64,000 nucleotides of DNA. Origin: Peribacillus loiseleuriae (GTDB taxonomy: Bacteria > Bacillota > Bacilli > Bacillales > DSM-1321). Positions 56,030-64,000 of the stretch are shown one piece after another. Each line of letters opens with the position of its first letter. Position 1 is the stretch's first letter. The stretch is from positions 4,918,591 to 4,982,590 of the forward strand of contig NZ_LFZW01000001.1 of assembly GCF_001183985.1 (NCBI RefSeq). Direction: 5' to 3'. A program made the translations under genes and the position numbers. The notes below the pieces were generated by a model, which saw only the letters and a list, made by a program, of their open reading frames with translations, had not been told where the DNA came from and searched no databases.

Positions 56030-56778
56030 AAAATCAGCTCCACTCCTTCTACGGATGCTCCCAGAACATCGCCTGTAATTCCGCCGAACCAAATTACGGA
56101 CTTCCTTCGGATCAATAAAAAGAAGATACAGGCTACAATTATCATGACTAAACTCATATAAAGCAACGGTATGCTTATATAAAATGCCATAAGTAGGACG
56201 CCAATCAGATACAGGCCATATACCTGGATACTGCTTTTTTTTGCGGCCCTTTGAAAAAAGGCTGCAAGTCCATCTTGCTTAGCGAGCGGTATAGTGTAGA
56301 GCAACACTCCCATCACCATTTTACTTAGGGTAGGAATTAAGATAATTAAGAAATAAAAATCGAGATTCATTCTAGAAATGATTTCATAAATAAATAGAAA
56401 CCTTGCGCTTAATAAGACAATCACGGATAAAACGCCAAATGCTCCCGTTCGCGGGTCGCTCATAATTTCAAGCCGCTTTTCTTTGTCCTGATAAGAGAAA
56501 AATGCATCACTCGCATCCATCCACCCATCAAGATGAAGCCCCCCAGTTAGAATAATCGTTAGTAGCCAAACGACGAAACTAATCACAAGCAAAGAGAGTG
56601 GCGTCCACTCTATGAGCACATAAAGACTGCCACTGACTAGCAAACCGAGCGTTAGCCCTGCAAGCGGAAAAGTTTGAACAGCTCGGCGAATGAATGGTTC
56701 ATCCATGGGAAGCTGCTTTTTTACCGGAATTGCCGTGAAGAACTGAAGATTAATTAAATAACCGATGAGTACGCTCAT
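55987..56778 (-). CDS. cobS: Adenosylcobinamide-GDP ribazoletransferase (cobalamin synthase)
   Basis: Joins AdoCbi-GDP with alpha-ribazole(-phosphate) at the membrane. 263 residues, several membrane helices; the conserved LHLDGWMDASDAFFS and SDPRTGAFG motifs hold the metal-binding Asp residues. GGGAGC precedes the ATG; 3 nt after cobU. Takes its nucleotide substrate from CblT/CblS and its corrinoid from CobU. Confidence 0.95.
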   Translation of the reverse strand: MSVLIGYLINLQFFTAIPVKKQLPMDEPFIRRAVQTFPLAGLTLGLLVSGSLYVLIEWTPLSLLVISFVVWLLTIILTGGLHLDGWMDASDAFFSYQDKEKRLEIMSDPRTGAFGVLSVIVLLSARFLFIYEIISRMNLDFYFLIILIPTLSKMVMGVLLYTIPLAKQDGLAAFFQRAAKKSSIQVYGLYLIGVLLMAFYISIPLLYMSLVMIIVACIFFLLIRRKSVIWFGGITGDVLGASVEGVELILWLTVWALPYFAMV

Positions 56779-56781
56779 TCT

Positions 56782-57354
56782 TTACTTGCTCCCTTTCATC
56801 ATGAGTGGAATACCCGATTCAACCAAATAGGCTTGATTTGAACGAGCAACAAGTTCCTGATGCAGCCTACCAATTGTTTTTTGATAAGCCTGCACAATTT
56901 CACTGCTTGGTAAAGGTTCGTGCAATACTTCATTACTGACCACAATCAAGCTGAAGCAATGCATTCGAACTGTTTCTATATTTCCCATCATTTCTTCAAA
57001 GACGTTTTGAAGATGTTGTTCGCTGAGCTCTGAATCTAATGAAAACAATTCATTGTCGAGCCAGGTGGTCAAACAATCCAGTAAAACGATTGTCTGTTTA
57101 TTGTAAAGAGGGATGGAGTTGTCAATATTTCTAGGGAACTCACCAGACTGCCATGGAATGACACTGTTTTGACGAGATTGTCGATGTAGCTCAATCCGTT
57201 TCTGCATTTCTTCATCTTGTGCTCTGCCACAAGCCAAATAATATAACAAGGTTCCACTATTAGTTCGAGCCAGCTCCTGGGCTGTTTTTTCTGCAAACGT
57301 GCTCTTCCCACTACGCACGCCTCCAGTGATAAAGTAGACGGGTGCCTTTTCCAT
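56782..57354 (-). CDS. cobU: Adenosylcobinamide kinase/guanylyltransferase CobU
   Basis: Phosphorylates adenosylcobinamide and adds GMP. 190 residues: P-loop ITGGVRSGKSTFAE, guanylylated His in KRIELHRQSR, VLLDCLTTWLDN, and VVSNEVLHEPLPSSEIVQAY. The ATG at 57354 is nine nt from GGAAGG; earlier ATGs at 57363 and 57375 are poorly spaced and overlap the previous gene. Directly follows the BtuD-CbiZ gene. Confidence 0.95.
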   Translation of the reverse strand: MEKAPVYFITGGVRSGKSTFAEKTAQELARTNSGTLLYYLACGRAQDEEMQKRIELHRQSRQNSVIPWQSGEFPRNIDNSIPLYNKQTIVLLDCLTTWLDNELFSLDSELSEQHLQNVFEEMMGNIETVRMHCFSLIVVSNEVLHEPLPSSEIVQAYQKTIGRLHQELVARSNQAYLVESGIPLMMKGSK

Positions 57355-57355
57355 T

Positions 57356-58792
57356 TCAGCCATCCTTCCATCCACTATTTTTCATGGCAAGCAGCGTACA
57401 TTCATATACACCCGTGCCAACCAGCTTATCTAATGAGGCCATGGATTCACCATGTCGGATGTTTGTACCTCGTTGTGAAGCAGCAATTAAGATGCTGTCT
57501 TTTGAAGCTTCTGTTGAAGGCGTGTTAGTTTCCGCTCCACAATCATGCAACGCCTTCACCTTGGCCTCCGTTGCGGTAATAAGACCCTGAATAAACACTC
57601 CTTCCGATAAACAACCATTCACAAACACCCAAGTATGGATGCTGGGAACTACACGAGACGTATCAACGACATCTCCTTTACCAGCTGTTACCACGATGAA
57701 AGTGGAGATATTGTCCTCTTCATAGAAACATGCTGTTACTGTCTGCACATCAACATCTGTTATCATGCCTACCGTCTCGCTTGGATTAAATCCTTCAGAA
57801 GACAAGTACCCTATCATTTCCTTGCGAGGATTCTTACAATCATAGGTAAGCTTGGCATGACAGTTCACAAATGTTTTATACCAACCATTTTCAGTCCCCG
57901 TTACTCCAGAAGACAGCGTCTTAAGTGGGATCGGCAATTTTAATACAAGCCACTTATCTGTTACTTCTAAATATTGCTCATTAATCACTAATGCCTCCTG
58001 CTCCTCGGCAAGATGAGCAGGAACAATGAATAGTTGTGGTTTGGGGAGATTTGGATGTGGGCGATTTTCAATTTCTGTTTGGTATATTGCTTGGATTCGT
58101 TCTCGTTTCAGCACTTCATTTGGTTTGTCATTAATCTGAATTTTCCCTTTGTCTAATAGAAGCAGCCTATCACAGTAAAGACTGGCAAGATTTAAATCGT
58201 GGAAAATGGAAATAACAGTCAGGTCTTTTTTCTTCGTCCACCTTTTCATCAAGTCGAGCAACTCTTTCTGATAGGAAAGATCCAAATGATTCGTTGGCTC
58301 ATCTAAAAAAAGAATTTCCGGTTCTTGTGCTAATGACTGTGCAAGCAAGACACGCTGTTTCTCACCACCAGAAAGCTGTTCAAAAGATATATGTTGAAAC
58401 TGAGTAACGCCCGTCTGTTTCATAACCTTTTGGACCACTTCTTCATCTTCCGTTGACCAACTCTGCAGTAATCCTTTTTGATGCGCATACCTGCCAAGCG
58501 AGACCGTTTCTTTTACCGTATAGGAAAAAGCCTGTGTGGAGTGCTGAGGTAGGACGGCAATGACTCTAGCAAGTTCCTTCGTACGATAATCCTGCAGCCT
58601 TTTTCCTTTAAGCATGATTTCTCCACTATGATAAGGTAATATGCCACTCATCATTTGGAGCAGCGTAGTTTTTCCACTTCCATTAGGTCCAAGAATTCCA
58701 AACAATTCTCCTCTGGCAACCTCGAAGGTAAGGTTTTTCAAAACAGGCATTTCCCTTGTATACCCACCTATTAATTCAGTAACAGTTAGCAT
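57356..58792 (-). CDS. btuD: Corrinoid ABC transporter ATPase fused to adenosylcobinamide amidohydrolase (BtuD-CbiZ)
   Basis: 478 residues in two domains. About 1-255: ABC ATPase with GPNGSGKTT, LSGGEKQRV and LFLDEPTNHLDL, the importer type paired with BtuC. About 265-478: CbiZ domain (SSGVTGTENGWYKTFVNCH, GMITDVDVQTV, TFIVVTAGKGDV, GLITATEAKVKAL), which cleaves the nucleotide-loop side of imported cobamides to adenosylcobyric acid. Start at the ATG six nt after AGGTG; 8-nt from the btuC stop. The fusion links uptake with remodelling. Confidence 0.93.
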   Translation of the reverse strand: MLTVTELIGGYTREMPVLKNLTFEVARGELFGILGPNGSGKTTLLQMMSGILPYHSGEIMLKGKRLQDYRTKELARVIAVLPQHSTQAFSYTVKETVSLGRYAHQKGLLQSWSTEDEEVVQKVMKQTGVTQFQHISFEQLSGGEKQRVLLAQSLAQEPEILFLDEPTNHLDLSYQKELLDLMKRWTKKKDLTVISIFHDLNLASLYCDRLLLLDKGKIQINDKPNEVLKRERIQAIYQTEIENRPHPNLPKPQLFIVPAHLAEEQEALVINEQYLEVTDKWLVLKLPIPLKTLSSGVTGTENGWYKTFVNCHAKLTYDCKNPRKEMIGYLSSEGFNPSETVGMITDVDVQTVTACFYEEDNISTFIVVTAGKGDVVDTSRVVPSIHTWVFVNGCLSEGVFIQGLITATEAKVKALHDCGAETNTPSTEASKDSILIAASQRGTNIRHGESMASLDKLVGTGVYECTLLAMKNSGWKDG

Positions 58793-58797
58793 ATTCA

Positions 58798-59859
58798 TCA
58801 CCTTCTTTCTATCCTGCGCCGTTTTAATAAGATCGTGGCAAAGACAGGAGCACCAATTAACGCAGTAATAACGCCAATTGGTAATTCAGCTGGGGAAATA
58901 ATTATTCTTGAAATAAGATCGGCTAGAATTAAGAAGCCACCTCCAATGATCATCGATAACGGCAATAAATGCTTATGATCTGGGCCAACAAGTCGTCTCG
59001 TGAAATGCGGAATCACCAAGCCAACGAAGCCTATTGTCCCTGAAACAGCCACAGCAGCCCCCGTTAGCAGCGAACCTGCAATTAAAACCAGTAGCTTTCT
59101 TTGTTTCACATTCACACCTAAATGCTGTGCACGATCTTCTCCAAAGGATAAGGCATTTAATTCACGTGCATTCAGCATAAGGATCACAGCTCCCACGATA
59201 AAGAATGGCAAAATAATCCCCACATAGCTCCAGCCACGCATTGAGACACTTCCCAATAACCAGCCAATAATCTGACGTAATTCTTCTCCAGTCATAGCAA
59301 TCATCAGGGAAATAAATGCGCCTAAAAACGAACTAAAAATAATCCCTGTTAAAATAATCGTTTCTACCTTCATCGAGCGATCCAGTTTCTGTGCAAACAA
59401 CAGTACAGAGAAAATCGTCAGGAACGAAAATAGGACACTTAATAATGGCAAAGTAAATAACCCGATAACAGGTAGGGACAACCCGAAGAATAGTGTTACA
59501 ACCGCCCCCACAGAAGCCCCAGAGGAAACGCCAAGTGTATAGGGATCGGCCAATGGGTTACGCAGAAGACCTTGAAACGCTGCACCAGAAATAGCAAGAG
59601 ACGCTCCTACCAATCCTGCCAAAACAACACGAGGCAAGCGTATTTTCATTACAATATTCGTGAACATCACATTTGCTTCAGTTGACAGCGGTAGATGGAA
59701 AGCTTCCTTGCCAATAATTCGAAAAAGCTCTGACACAGGCACTGAAACCGAACCTACTGAAATTCCAACAATCATCGAGACAGCAAGAAATGCAATTGCG
59801 AGTATATAAGCTAGCTGTCTGTTATTTTGTAAAATTTTATCTATTTTTGAATCTCCCAA
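58798..59859 (-). CDS. btuC: Corrinoid ABC transporter permease (BtuC/FecCD family)
   Basis: 353 residues, about ten membrane helices; GAAFQGLLRNPLADPYTLGVSSGASVGA is the FecCD signature and GFVGLVIPHFTRRLVGPDHKHLLP the ATPase-contact loop. TTG start with AAGGGAG upstream. First gene after the cobalamin riboswitch, which fixes its substrate class as corrinoid rather than siderophore. The usual partner BtuF (binding lipoprotein) is not encoded in the window. Confidence 0.92.
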   Translation of the reverse strand: MGDSKIDKILQNNRQLAYILAIAFLAVSMIVGISVGSVSVPVSELFRIIGKEAFHLPLSTEANVMFTNIVMKIRLPRVVLAGLVGASLAISGAAFQGLLRNPLADPYTLGVSSGASVGAVVTLFFGLSLPVIGLFTLPLLSVLFSFLTIFSVLLFAQKLDRSMKVETIILTGIIFSSFLGAFISLMIAMTGEELRQIIGWLLGSVSMRGWSYVGIILPFFIVGAVILMLNARELNALSFGEDRAQHLGVNVKQRKLLVLIAGSLLTGAAVAVSGTIGFVGLVIPHFTRRLVGPDHKHLLPLSMIIGGGFLILADLISRIIISPAELPIGVITALIGAPVFATILLKRRRIERR

Positions 59860-59903
59860 ATTCCACTACTCCCTTACCATACATTTTTAGAGGGAATAAA
59901 TAG

Positions 59904-59944
59904 AAGGTCAGCCTCCTCGATTTCTTTTAGGAAGTCTGACCCTT
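59904..59944 (-). terminator. Hairpin between riboswitch and btuC; possible riboswitch terminator
   Basis: Minus strand AAGGGTCAGA-CTTCCT loop AGGAGG-CTGACCTT followed by CTATTTATT. The stem is strong, the U-tract only moderate. It may be the switch's expression platform; its arms resemble the dispersed GGGTC hairpins. Confidence 0.6.
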
Positions 59945-60025
59945 ATAAGTCAATCGTCTATAGTATGAACAGATGTCCCCATATGTCTGCCACACACCTT
60001 CCCATACCCGCAGGCAAATTAAATT

Positions 60026-60152
60026 GGGTGCACGAATACAGGCAGGCCTCCTGGCTTATGGTCTACGTTACGGTACCATCCCATATCTTCATACAGTGGC
60101 GGGACCGCGTTGGCACTCACCAACTTCCCTTCTAAGTCCTAGATCAGACACC
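60026..60152 (-). promoter_or_regulatory. Cobalamin riboswitch
   Basis: On the minus strand: GGTGTC (P1), GAAGGGAAGTTGGTG, GCCAACGCGGTCCCGCCACTGT (in two pieces), and the B12 box AAGCCAGGAGGCCTGCC, closing with GTGCACC. These are the conserved AdoCbl-aptamer parts in order. Represses the btuC-cblS operon when cobalamin is sufficient. Confidence 0.95.
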
Positions 60153-60185
60153 TATTTCGTTTATGTATTTCGTTTCTATCCATCT

Positions 60186-60191
60186 ATTATA
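60186..60191 (-). promoter_or_regulatory. -10 box of the B12 operon promoter
   Basis: TATAAT on the minus strand about 35 nt upstream of the aptamer. The -35 is poor (CTGACT at 20 nt). Confidence 0.5.
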
Positions 60192-60280
60192 CACAATTGA
60201 ATGCGAAAATTAGTCAGAAAATTATTGCATTGTGAGTCAGCAGACAATCATGTTTAATAATCCTCTGACACAACTACTTT

Positions 60281-61009
60281 TTATTCTTTACTCTGCATGG
60301 ACTCTAAGTATTTTATTAGCTCTTCGTTATCATCAGTTCGAAACACTTCTTGAGTATAATCAAAAATAATATAGGTAGGGGTGCTTTCTATTTTCAATTC
60401 AGGATATTCGGATGGTAATTTTCCATCTGCATCTATCGTGTGAATAGGGCTCAAATCATACTTATTTTCATCAAAATTAACAGGACTGACACCCGATTTT
60501 CCAAGGATAATCAAAGCGCTTTTTTCATGTTCTCTTGGCAATAATCCTTGATAAGAAACAAGTTGTTTAACGTCCAGTTTAAAAGAGTATGTGGCCTCTT
60601 TCCCATTCACCCACTTTGCATGGATGACATAGGACTTATAACCAACCGAGTTGCCCAAGGCAGACTCTCTGAAACTGAATGTATTCCAATCCTCCGCTCT
60701 TATAAAATCCTCTTCATCCCCAAAATTGCCAATCTCTGAAACGATGAAACTTTCCGGCTCTTCAGCGAAATCAATTAAAAGTTTTTTTCGGGGGTTAACC
60801 TTCGTAATCGGATCTTCTTTCTTGCTTTCCACAATTATGATCCCGTTCCTTTCAAAACTGCGAACCTGATAAGCAACCTTATCTCCATCAACTGTCGCGA
60901 GTAACTCTGGAGGTGTATGAAGTTTCTTTGTTTTGGCTTTATCCAGGGTATATAATGAAAGAGCGCCTCCAAAAACAAGAACTACTATTAACAATAGACT
61001 TTTCTTCAT
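60281..61009 (-). CDS. Membrane-anchored protein of unknown function with a thioredoxin-like C-terminus
   Basis: 242 residues from the ATG after GGGGGAG. Residues 1-25 form a single N-terminal anchor or signal (KKSLLLIVVLVFGGALSLYT), so most of the protein is extracytoplasmic. The middle is beta-rich (YSFKLDVKQLV). The last ~60 residues, with IDADGKLPSEYPELKIESTPTYIIFDYTQEV (in pieces), have the cis-Pro TPT and strand pattern of a thioredoxin fold, but no CxxC. Not recognised as a named family. Same strand as the B12 operon but upstream of its riboswitch, so probably separate. Confidence 0.7.
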   Translation of the reverse strand: MKKSLLLIVVLVFGGALSLYTLDKAKTKKLHTPPELLATVDGDKVAYQVRSFERNGIIIVESKKEDPITKVNPRKKLLIDFAEEPESFIVSEIGNFGDEEDFIRAEDWNTFSFRESALGNSVGYKSYVIHAKWVNGKEATYSFKLDVKQLVSYQGLLPREHEKSALIILGKSGVSPVNFDENKYDLSPIHTIDADGKLPSEYPELKIESTPTYIIFDYTQEVFRTDDNEELIKYLESMQSKE

Positions 61010-61275
61010 TAGATCTCCCCCAAAGATTGTTTTATGAACTCTATTCGAATTCCTTGAGGTTATTACACTCGGAATAAAAAAGCACATTCCAATTTTAACG
61101 CATTACTAAATAACTCTACATCGAAGCTACCAAAAAAATTAAGCATACTATCTAAACAACCATAACCTAAACAATCTCCCTAATTATTGCAAAAGTCCAC
61201 CTCATTCTTTAGCACATAAACCTTGAAAATTTTTCTTATAACAACTATAATATATCAGTCACAACTATTTATCAT

Positions 61276-61349
61276 GTCCCAGTAGCTCAGCAGGATAGAG
61301 CGACAGCCTCCTAAGCTGTAGGTCGTAGGTTCGACTCCTATCTGGGACG
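61276..61349 (+). tRNA. tRNA-Arg (CCT)
   Basis: Acceptor GTCCCAG/CTGGGAC, D-loop AGCTCAG, anticodon loop CTCCTAA, T-arm GGTTCGACTCC. Opposite strand to the main tRNA cluster. No encoded CCA. Confidence 0.95.
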
Positions 61350-61358
61350 CTAAAACAC

Positions 61359-61404
61359 AAAACCGCCAATCCCTTATCTATCAAGGAATTGGCGGTTTTT
61401 TATT
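61359..61404 (+). terminator. Terminator after tRNA-Arg
   Basis: AAACCGCCAAT pairs with ATTGGCGGTTT, followed by TTTTATT. Confidence 0.85.
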
Positions 61405-61712
61405 AAAAAAGGATTCTATTATTATACTTCTGATTTTAAAGGATTGAGAGCAAAATAATAAAAAGAACTGCTTTGTTCAATATACAGTCCGACATGTTAT
61501 ACGCGATACAGTAGTTCTAGCAAAAATCTACCGAATACTGTGTAAGAAATATTTCGACAACTTCAAGGATATTATTATTAAATGAATAAAGAAGTTGGAG
61601 TGTTGAGCGAATTGGATCGTATCTGATGCGAATGAGGGAAGCCTCTACCGGAGAAGACGCTTACGAAGTTCTGTGAAACTTTAGACATAGATTGTGTCAC
61701 CCAAATCAAACA
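61405..61712. other. Interval without recognised genes
   Basis: Between the tRNA-Arg terminator and the terminator of the tRNA cluster. No frame of note, no RNA motif and no repeat from the two families was found. Confidence 0.5.
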
Positions 61713-61740
61713 AACAAAAAAAACTAACCATAGTTAGATT
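61713..61740 (-). terminator. Terminator of the rrn-tRNA operon
   Basis: Minus strand CTAAC-tatg-GTTAG then TTTTTTTTG, just after tRNA-Asn. Confidence 0.8.
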
Positions 61741-61762
61741 AGTTTTACTTCTCATAAAAAAA

Positions 61763-61837
61763 TGGCTCCGCAGGTAGGACTCGAACCTACGACCGTTCGG
61801 TTAACAGCCGAATGCTCTACCACTGAGCTACTGCGGA
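61763..61837 (-). tRNA. tRNA-Asn (GTT)
   Basis: Acceptor TCCGCAG/CTGCGGA, anticodon loop CTGTTAA, T-arm GGTTCGAGTCC; CCA encoded. Last gene of the cluster. Confidence 0.97.
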
Positions 61838-61854
61838 ACAAAAATATAGGATTA

Positions 61855-61931
<77 letters not shown>

Positions 61932-61937
61932 ATTCTT

Positions 61938-62011
61938 TGGAGCGGGTGAAGAGAATCGAACTCTCATCATCAGCTTGGAAGGCTGAGGTTTTACCACTAA
62001 ACTACACCCGC
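61938..62011 (-). tRNA. tRNA-Gly (TCC)
   Basis: Acceptor GCGGGTG, anticodon loop CTTCCAA; CCA encoded. Confidence 0.97.
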
Positions 62012-62077
62012 ATGTATAAAGTTGAAAACAAAATCAGGTTTTGCAGATTATTGCCTTTCTATACCAAGGTTAACAGA

Positions 62078-62149
62078 CTGGGCTAGAAGGATTCGAACCT
62101 TCGCATGACGGAATCAAAATCCGTTGCCTTACCGCTTGGCTATAGCCCA
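62078..62149 (-). tRNA. tRNA-Gln (TTG)
   Basis: Acceptor TGGGCTA (weak U1-A72 pair typical of tRNA-Gln), anticodon loop TTTTGAT; CCA not encoded. Confidence 0.96.
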
Positions 62150-62167
62150 AAAATAACATAAAGTAAA

Positions 62168-62244
62168 TGGGGCGACTGATGGGAATCGAACCCACGAATG
62201 CCTGAACCACAATCAGGTGCGTTAACCACTTCGCCACAACCGCC
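62168..62244 (-). tRNA. tRNA-His (GTG)
   Basis: Acceptor GGCGGTT with 3' CGCCC, anticodon loop TTGTGGT, discriminator C; CCA encoded. Confidence 0.96.
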
Positions 62245-62268
62245 ATGATGTAAAATGAATTTTAAGTT

Positions 62269-62342
62269 TGGCAGGGGTAGTAGGAATTGAACCCACACCG
62301 AAGGTTTTGGAGACCTTTGTTCTACCTTTAAACTATACCCCT
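62269..62342 (-). tRNA. tRNA-Trp (CCA)
   Basis: Acceptor AGGGGTA, anticodon loop CTCCAAA; CCA encoded. Confidence 0.97.
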
Positions 62343-62350
62343 ATAATAAA

Positions 62351-62434
62351 TGGTGGAGGGGGGCAGATTCGAACTGCCGAACCCGAAGGAGCGGATTTAC
62401 AGTCCGCCGCGTTTAGCCACTTCGCTACCCCTCC
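62351..62434 (-). tRNA. tRNA-Tyr (GTA)
   Basis: Acceptor GGAGGGG, anticodon loop CTGTAAA, long variable arm (class II); CCA encoded. Confidence 0.97.
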
Positions 62435-62449
62435 ATATTAAGCTAATGA

Positions 62450-62522
62450 TGGCTCAGGACGGAATCGAACCGCCGACACAAGGATTTTCAGTCCTTTGCT
62501 CTACCGACTGAGCTACTGAGCC
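62450..62522 (-). tRNA. tRNA-Phe (GAA)
   Basis: Acceptor GGCTCAG, anticodon loop CTGAAAA; CCA not encoded. Confidence 0.97.
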
Positions 62523-62564
62523 AAACAAATTATACCAACAGTAAGTTTCACTACTGCATAAAAA

Positions 62565-62641
62565 TGGCGGTCCGGACGGGACTCGAACCCGCGACCTCCT
62601 GCGTGACAGGCAGGCATTCTAACCAACTGAACTACCGGACC
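62565..62641 (-). tRNA. tRNA-Asp (GTC)
   Basis: Acceptor GGTCCGG, anticodon loop CTGTCAC; CCA encoded. Confidence 0.97.
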
Positions 62642-62644
62642 AGA

Positions 62645-62718
<74 letters not shown>

Positions 62719-62828
62719 ATAATAAGAATGATAAAGTTTTGCTTATGCATGAAGTTTACTGTATAGCTTTTTCTTCCTCTTTCAGTAACTCGATGAGACT
62801 AATACGCTTTATACTTAAGAGATAAAAA

Positions 62829-62921
62829 TGGAGGAGGTAGAGGGATTCGAACCCCCGCGGGGTTTGACCCCCCTGTCGGTTTTCAAGACCGATCCCTTCA
62901 GCCGGACTTGGGTATACCTCC
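62829..62921 (-). tRNA. tRNA-Ser (TGA)
   Basis: Acceptor GGAGGTA, anticodon loop CTTGAAA, long variable arm; CCA encoded. Confidence 0.97.
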
Positions 62922-62962
62922 GAAATAAATTGGATAGTAGCTAAAGACTACTCGTCATTTAG

Positions 62963-63036
62963 TAGCGGCAGAGGGGATCGAACCCCCGACCTCACGGGTA
63001 TGAACCGTACGCTCTAGCCAGCTGAGCTACGCCGCC
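62963..63036 (-). tRNA. tRNA-Met, elongator (CAT)
   Basis: Acceptor GGCGGCG, anticodon loop TTCATAC. Body differs from the initiator and matches the elongator Met type rather than tRNA-Ile2. CCA not encoded. Confidence 0.93.
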
Positions 63037-63049
63037 AAATAAATAATAA

Positions 63050-63126
63050 TGGTCGGGAAGACAGGATTCGAACCTGCGACCCCTTGGTCCCAAACCAAGT
63101 GCTCTACCAAGCTGAGCTACTTCCCG
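63050..63126 (-). tRNA. tRNA-Pro (TGG)
   Basis: Acceptor CGGGAAG, anticodon loop TTTGGGA; CCA encoded. Confidence 0.97.
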
Positions 63127-63131
63127 TATTA

Positions 63132-63208
<77 letters not shown>

Positions 63209-63256
63209 ATTTCAAAATAGAATCTGTCCATTACAACGCACCCGTTGAACTAATAG

Positions 63257-63329
63257 TGAGCCATGCAGGATTCGAACCTGCGACCCTCTGATTAAAAGTC
63301 AGATGCTCTACCAACTGAGCTAATGGCTC
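63257..63329 (-). tRNA. tRNA-Lys (TTT)
   Basis: Acceptor GAGCCAT, anticodon loop CTTTTAA; CCA not encoded. Confidence 0.97.
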
Positions 63330-63344
63330 ATACAAATTTGAAAA

Positions 63345-63420
<76 letters not shown>

Positions 63421-63431
63421 ACTATAGGTAA

Positions 63432-63507
63432 TGGTGGAGGATGACGGGATCGAACCGCCGACCCTCTGCTTGTAAGGCAGATGCTCTCCCAGCTGAGCTA
63501 ATCCTCC
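63432..63507 (-). tRNA. tRNA-Val (TAC)
   Basis: Acceptor GGAGGAT, anticodon loop CTTACAA; CCA encoded. Confidence 0.97.
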
Positions 63508-63511
63508 AATA

Positions 63512-63586
63512 TGGTGACCCCTACGGGATTCGAACCCGTGTTACCGCCGTGAAAGGGCGGTGTCTTAACCGCTTGACCAAGGGGCC
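63512..63586 (-). tRNA. tRNA-Glu (TTC)
   Basis: Acceptor GGCCCCT, anticodon loop CTTTCAC; CCA encoded. First tRNA after 5S. Confidence 0.97.
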
Positions 63587-63610
63587 ACATACAACTATCA
63601 ACAAAATAAT

Positions 63611-63631
63611 AGCCCCTACTATTTAGGGGCT
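63611..63631 (-). other. Hairpin between 5S rRNA and tRNA-Glu
   Basis: AGCCCCTA-ctatt-TAGGGGCT, with ATTATTTTG after it on the minus strand. Could be a partial terminator that lowers tRNA output relative to rRNA, or a processing stem. Confidence 0.55.
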
Positions 63632-63633
63632 TA

Positions 63634-63749
<116 letters not shown>

Positions 63750-63821
63750 CTAAATTCAGTTAGAAGGTTTATTCCTTCAAAACTAGATAACAAACTTTAG
63801 AATCATCATTAAAATATTTAT

Positions 63822-64000
<179 letters not shown>

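Overview
The window comes from a low-GC, endospore-forming Bacillaceae (Bacillus sensu lato). Evidence: B. subtilis-like gene order over most of the first 40 kb (DUF2529-pyrG-rpoE-acdA-fadF-clsB-uvsE-argS; speB-speE-pbpG-ywhD-ywhC-ywhB; ywgA-ywfO-rsfA-lipL-pta-hemQ-cwlJ-gerQ-ung-pdxK), sporulation genes (pbpG, rsfA, cwlJ, gerQ), a bacillithiol deacetylase and strong GGAGG ribosome sites. The species cannot be named from the sequence alone.

Layout. 1-3.2 kb: end of a DUF2529 gene, then pyrG with a recognisable CTP-sensing attenuator, and rpoE. 3.6-14.2 kb: a fatty/branched-chain acyl-CoA block on the minus strand (fadF, thiolase, hydroxyacyl-CoA dehydrogenase, two acyl-CoA dehydrogenases, a TnpB-like remnant, and the B12-dependent fused isobutyryl-CoA mutase icmF) with a FadR-type operator and a cre-like site. 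14.4-25 kb: phospholipase D/cardiolipin synthase, UV endonuclease, argS, polyamine genes, a sporulation PBP and small conserved genes. 25-39 kb: HD phosphohydrolase, rsfA, lipL, pta, hemQ, germination genes cwlJ/gerQ, ung, a broken PLD-like gene, pdxK and bshB2.

39-47.3 kb is an accessory carbon-source locus: class II FBPase, DhaK/DhaL-type kinase, RpiB-type isomerase, RbtT/CsbX-type MFS transporter, zinc polyol dehydrogenase, DeoR regulator and SDR polyol dehydrogenase. Together they fit a C4-polyol (tetritol) pathway ending at erythrose-4-phosphate. Three promoters in it share arrays of GAAARTAAA-like repeats abutting the -35 box. 47.6-52.6 kb: MarR-MFS pair, HAD phosphatase, aldo-keto reductase and a duplicated P-loop ATPase.

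52.7-60.2 kb: a cobalamin riboswitch followed by a tightly packed ten-gene B12 operon: BtuC, a BtuD-CbiZ fusion, CobU, CobS, CobC, a degenerate CobU paralogue, PduO-type adenosyltransferase, CblT, CblS (alpha-ribazole uptake and phosphorylation) and a YbaK-type deacylase. It describes corrinoid salvage rather than de novo synthesis, and it can supply the adenosylcobalamin that IcmF needs. 61.2-64 kb: a plus-strand tRNA-Arg, then 18 minus-strand tRNA genes behind a 5S gene and the 3' end of 23S rRNA.

Non-coding structure: a ~190-bp dispersed repeat is present in four copies (two in tandem, one inverted) plus a fragment, and a second family of long intergenic hairpins carries GGGTCTGACC-like arms. 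Many start codons were moved from the longest frame to the codon 6-10 nt from a Shine-Dalgarno sequence. All functions are from reading sequence and family knowledge; no searches were run.
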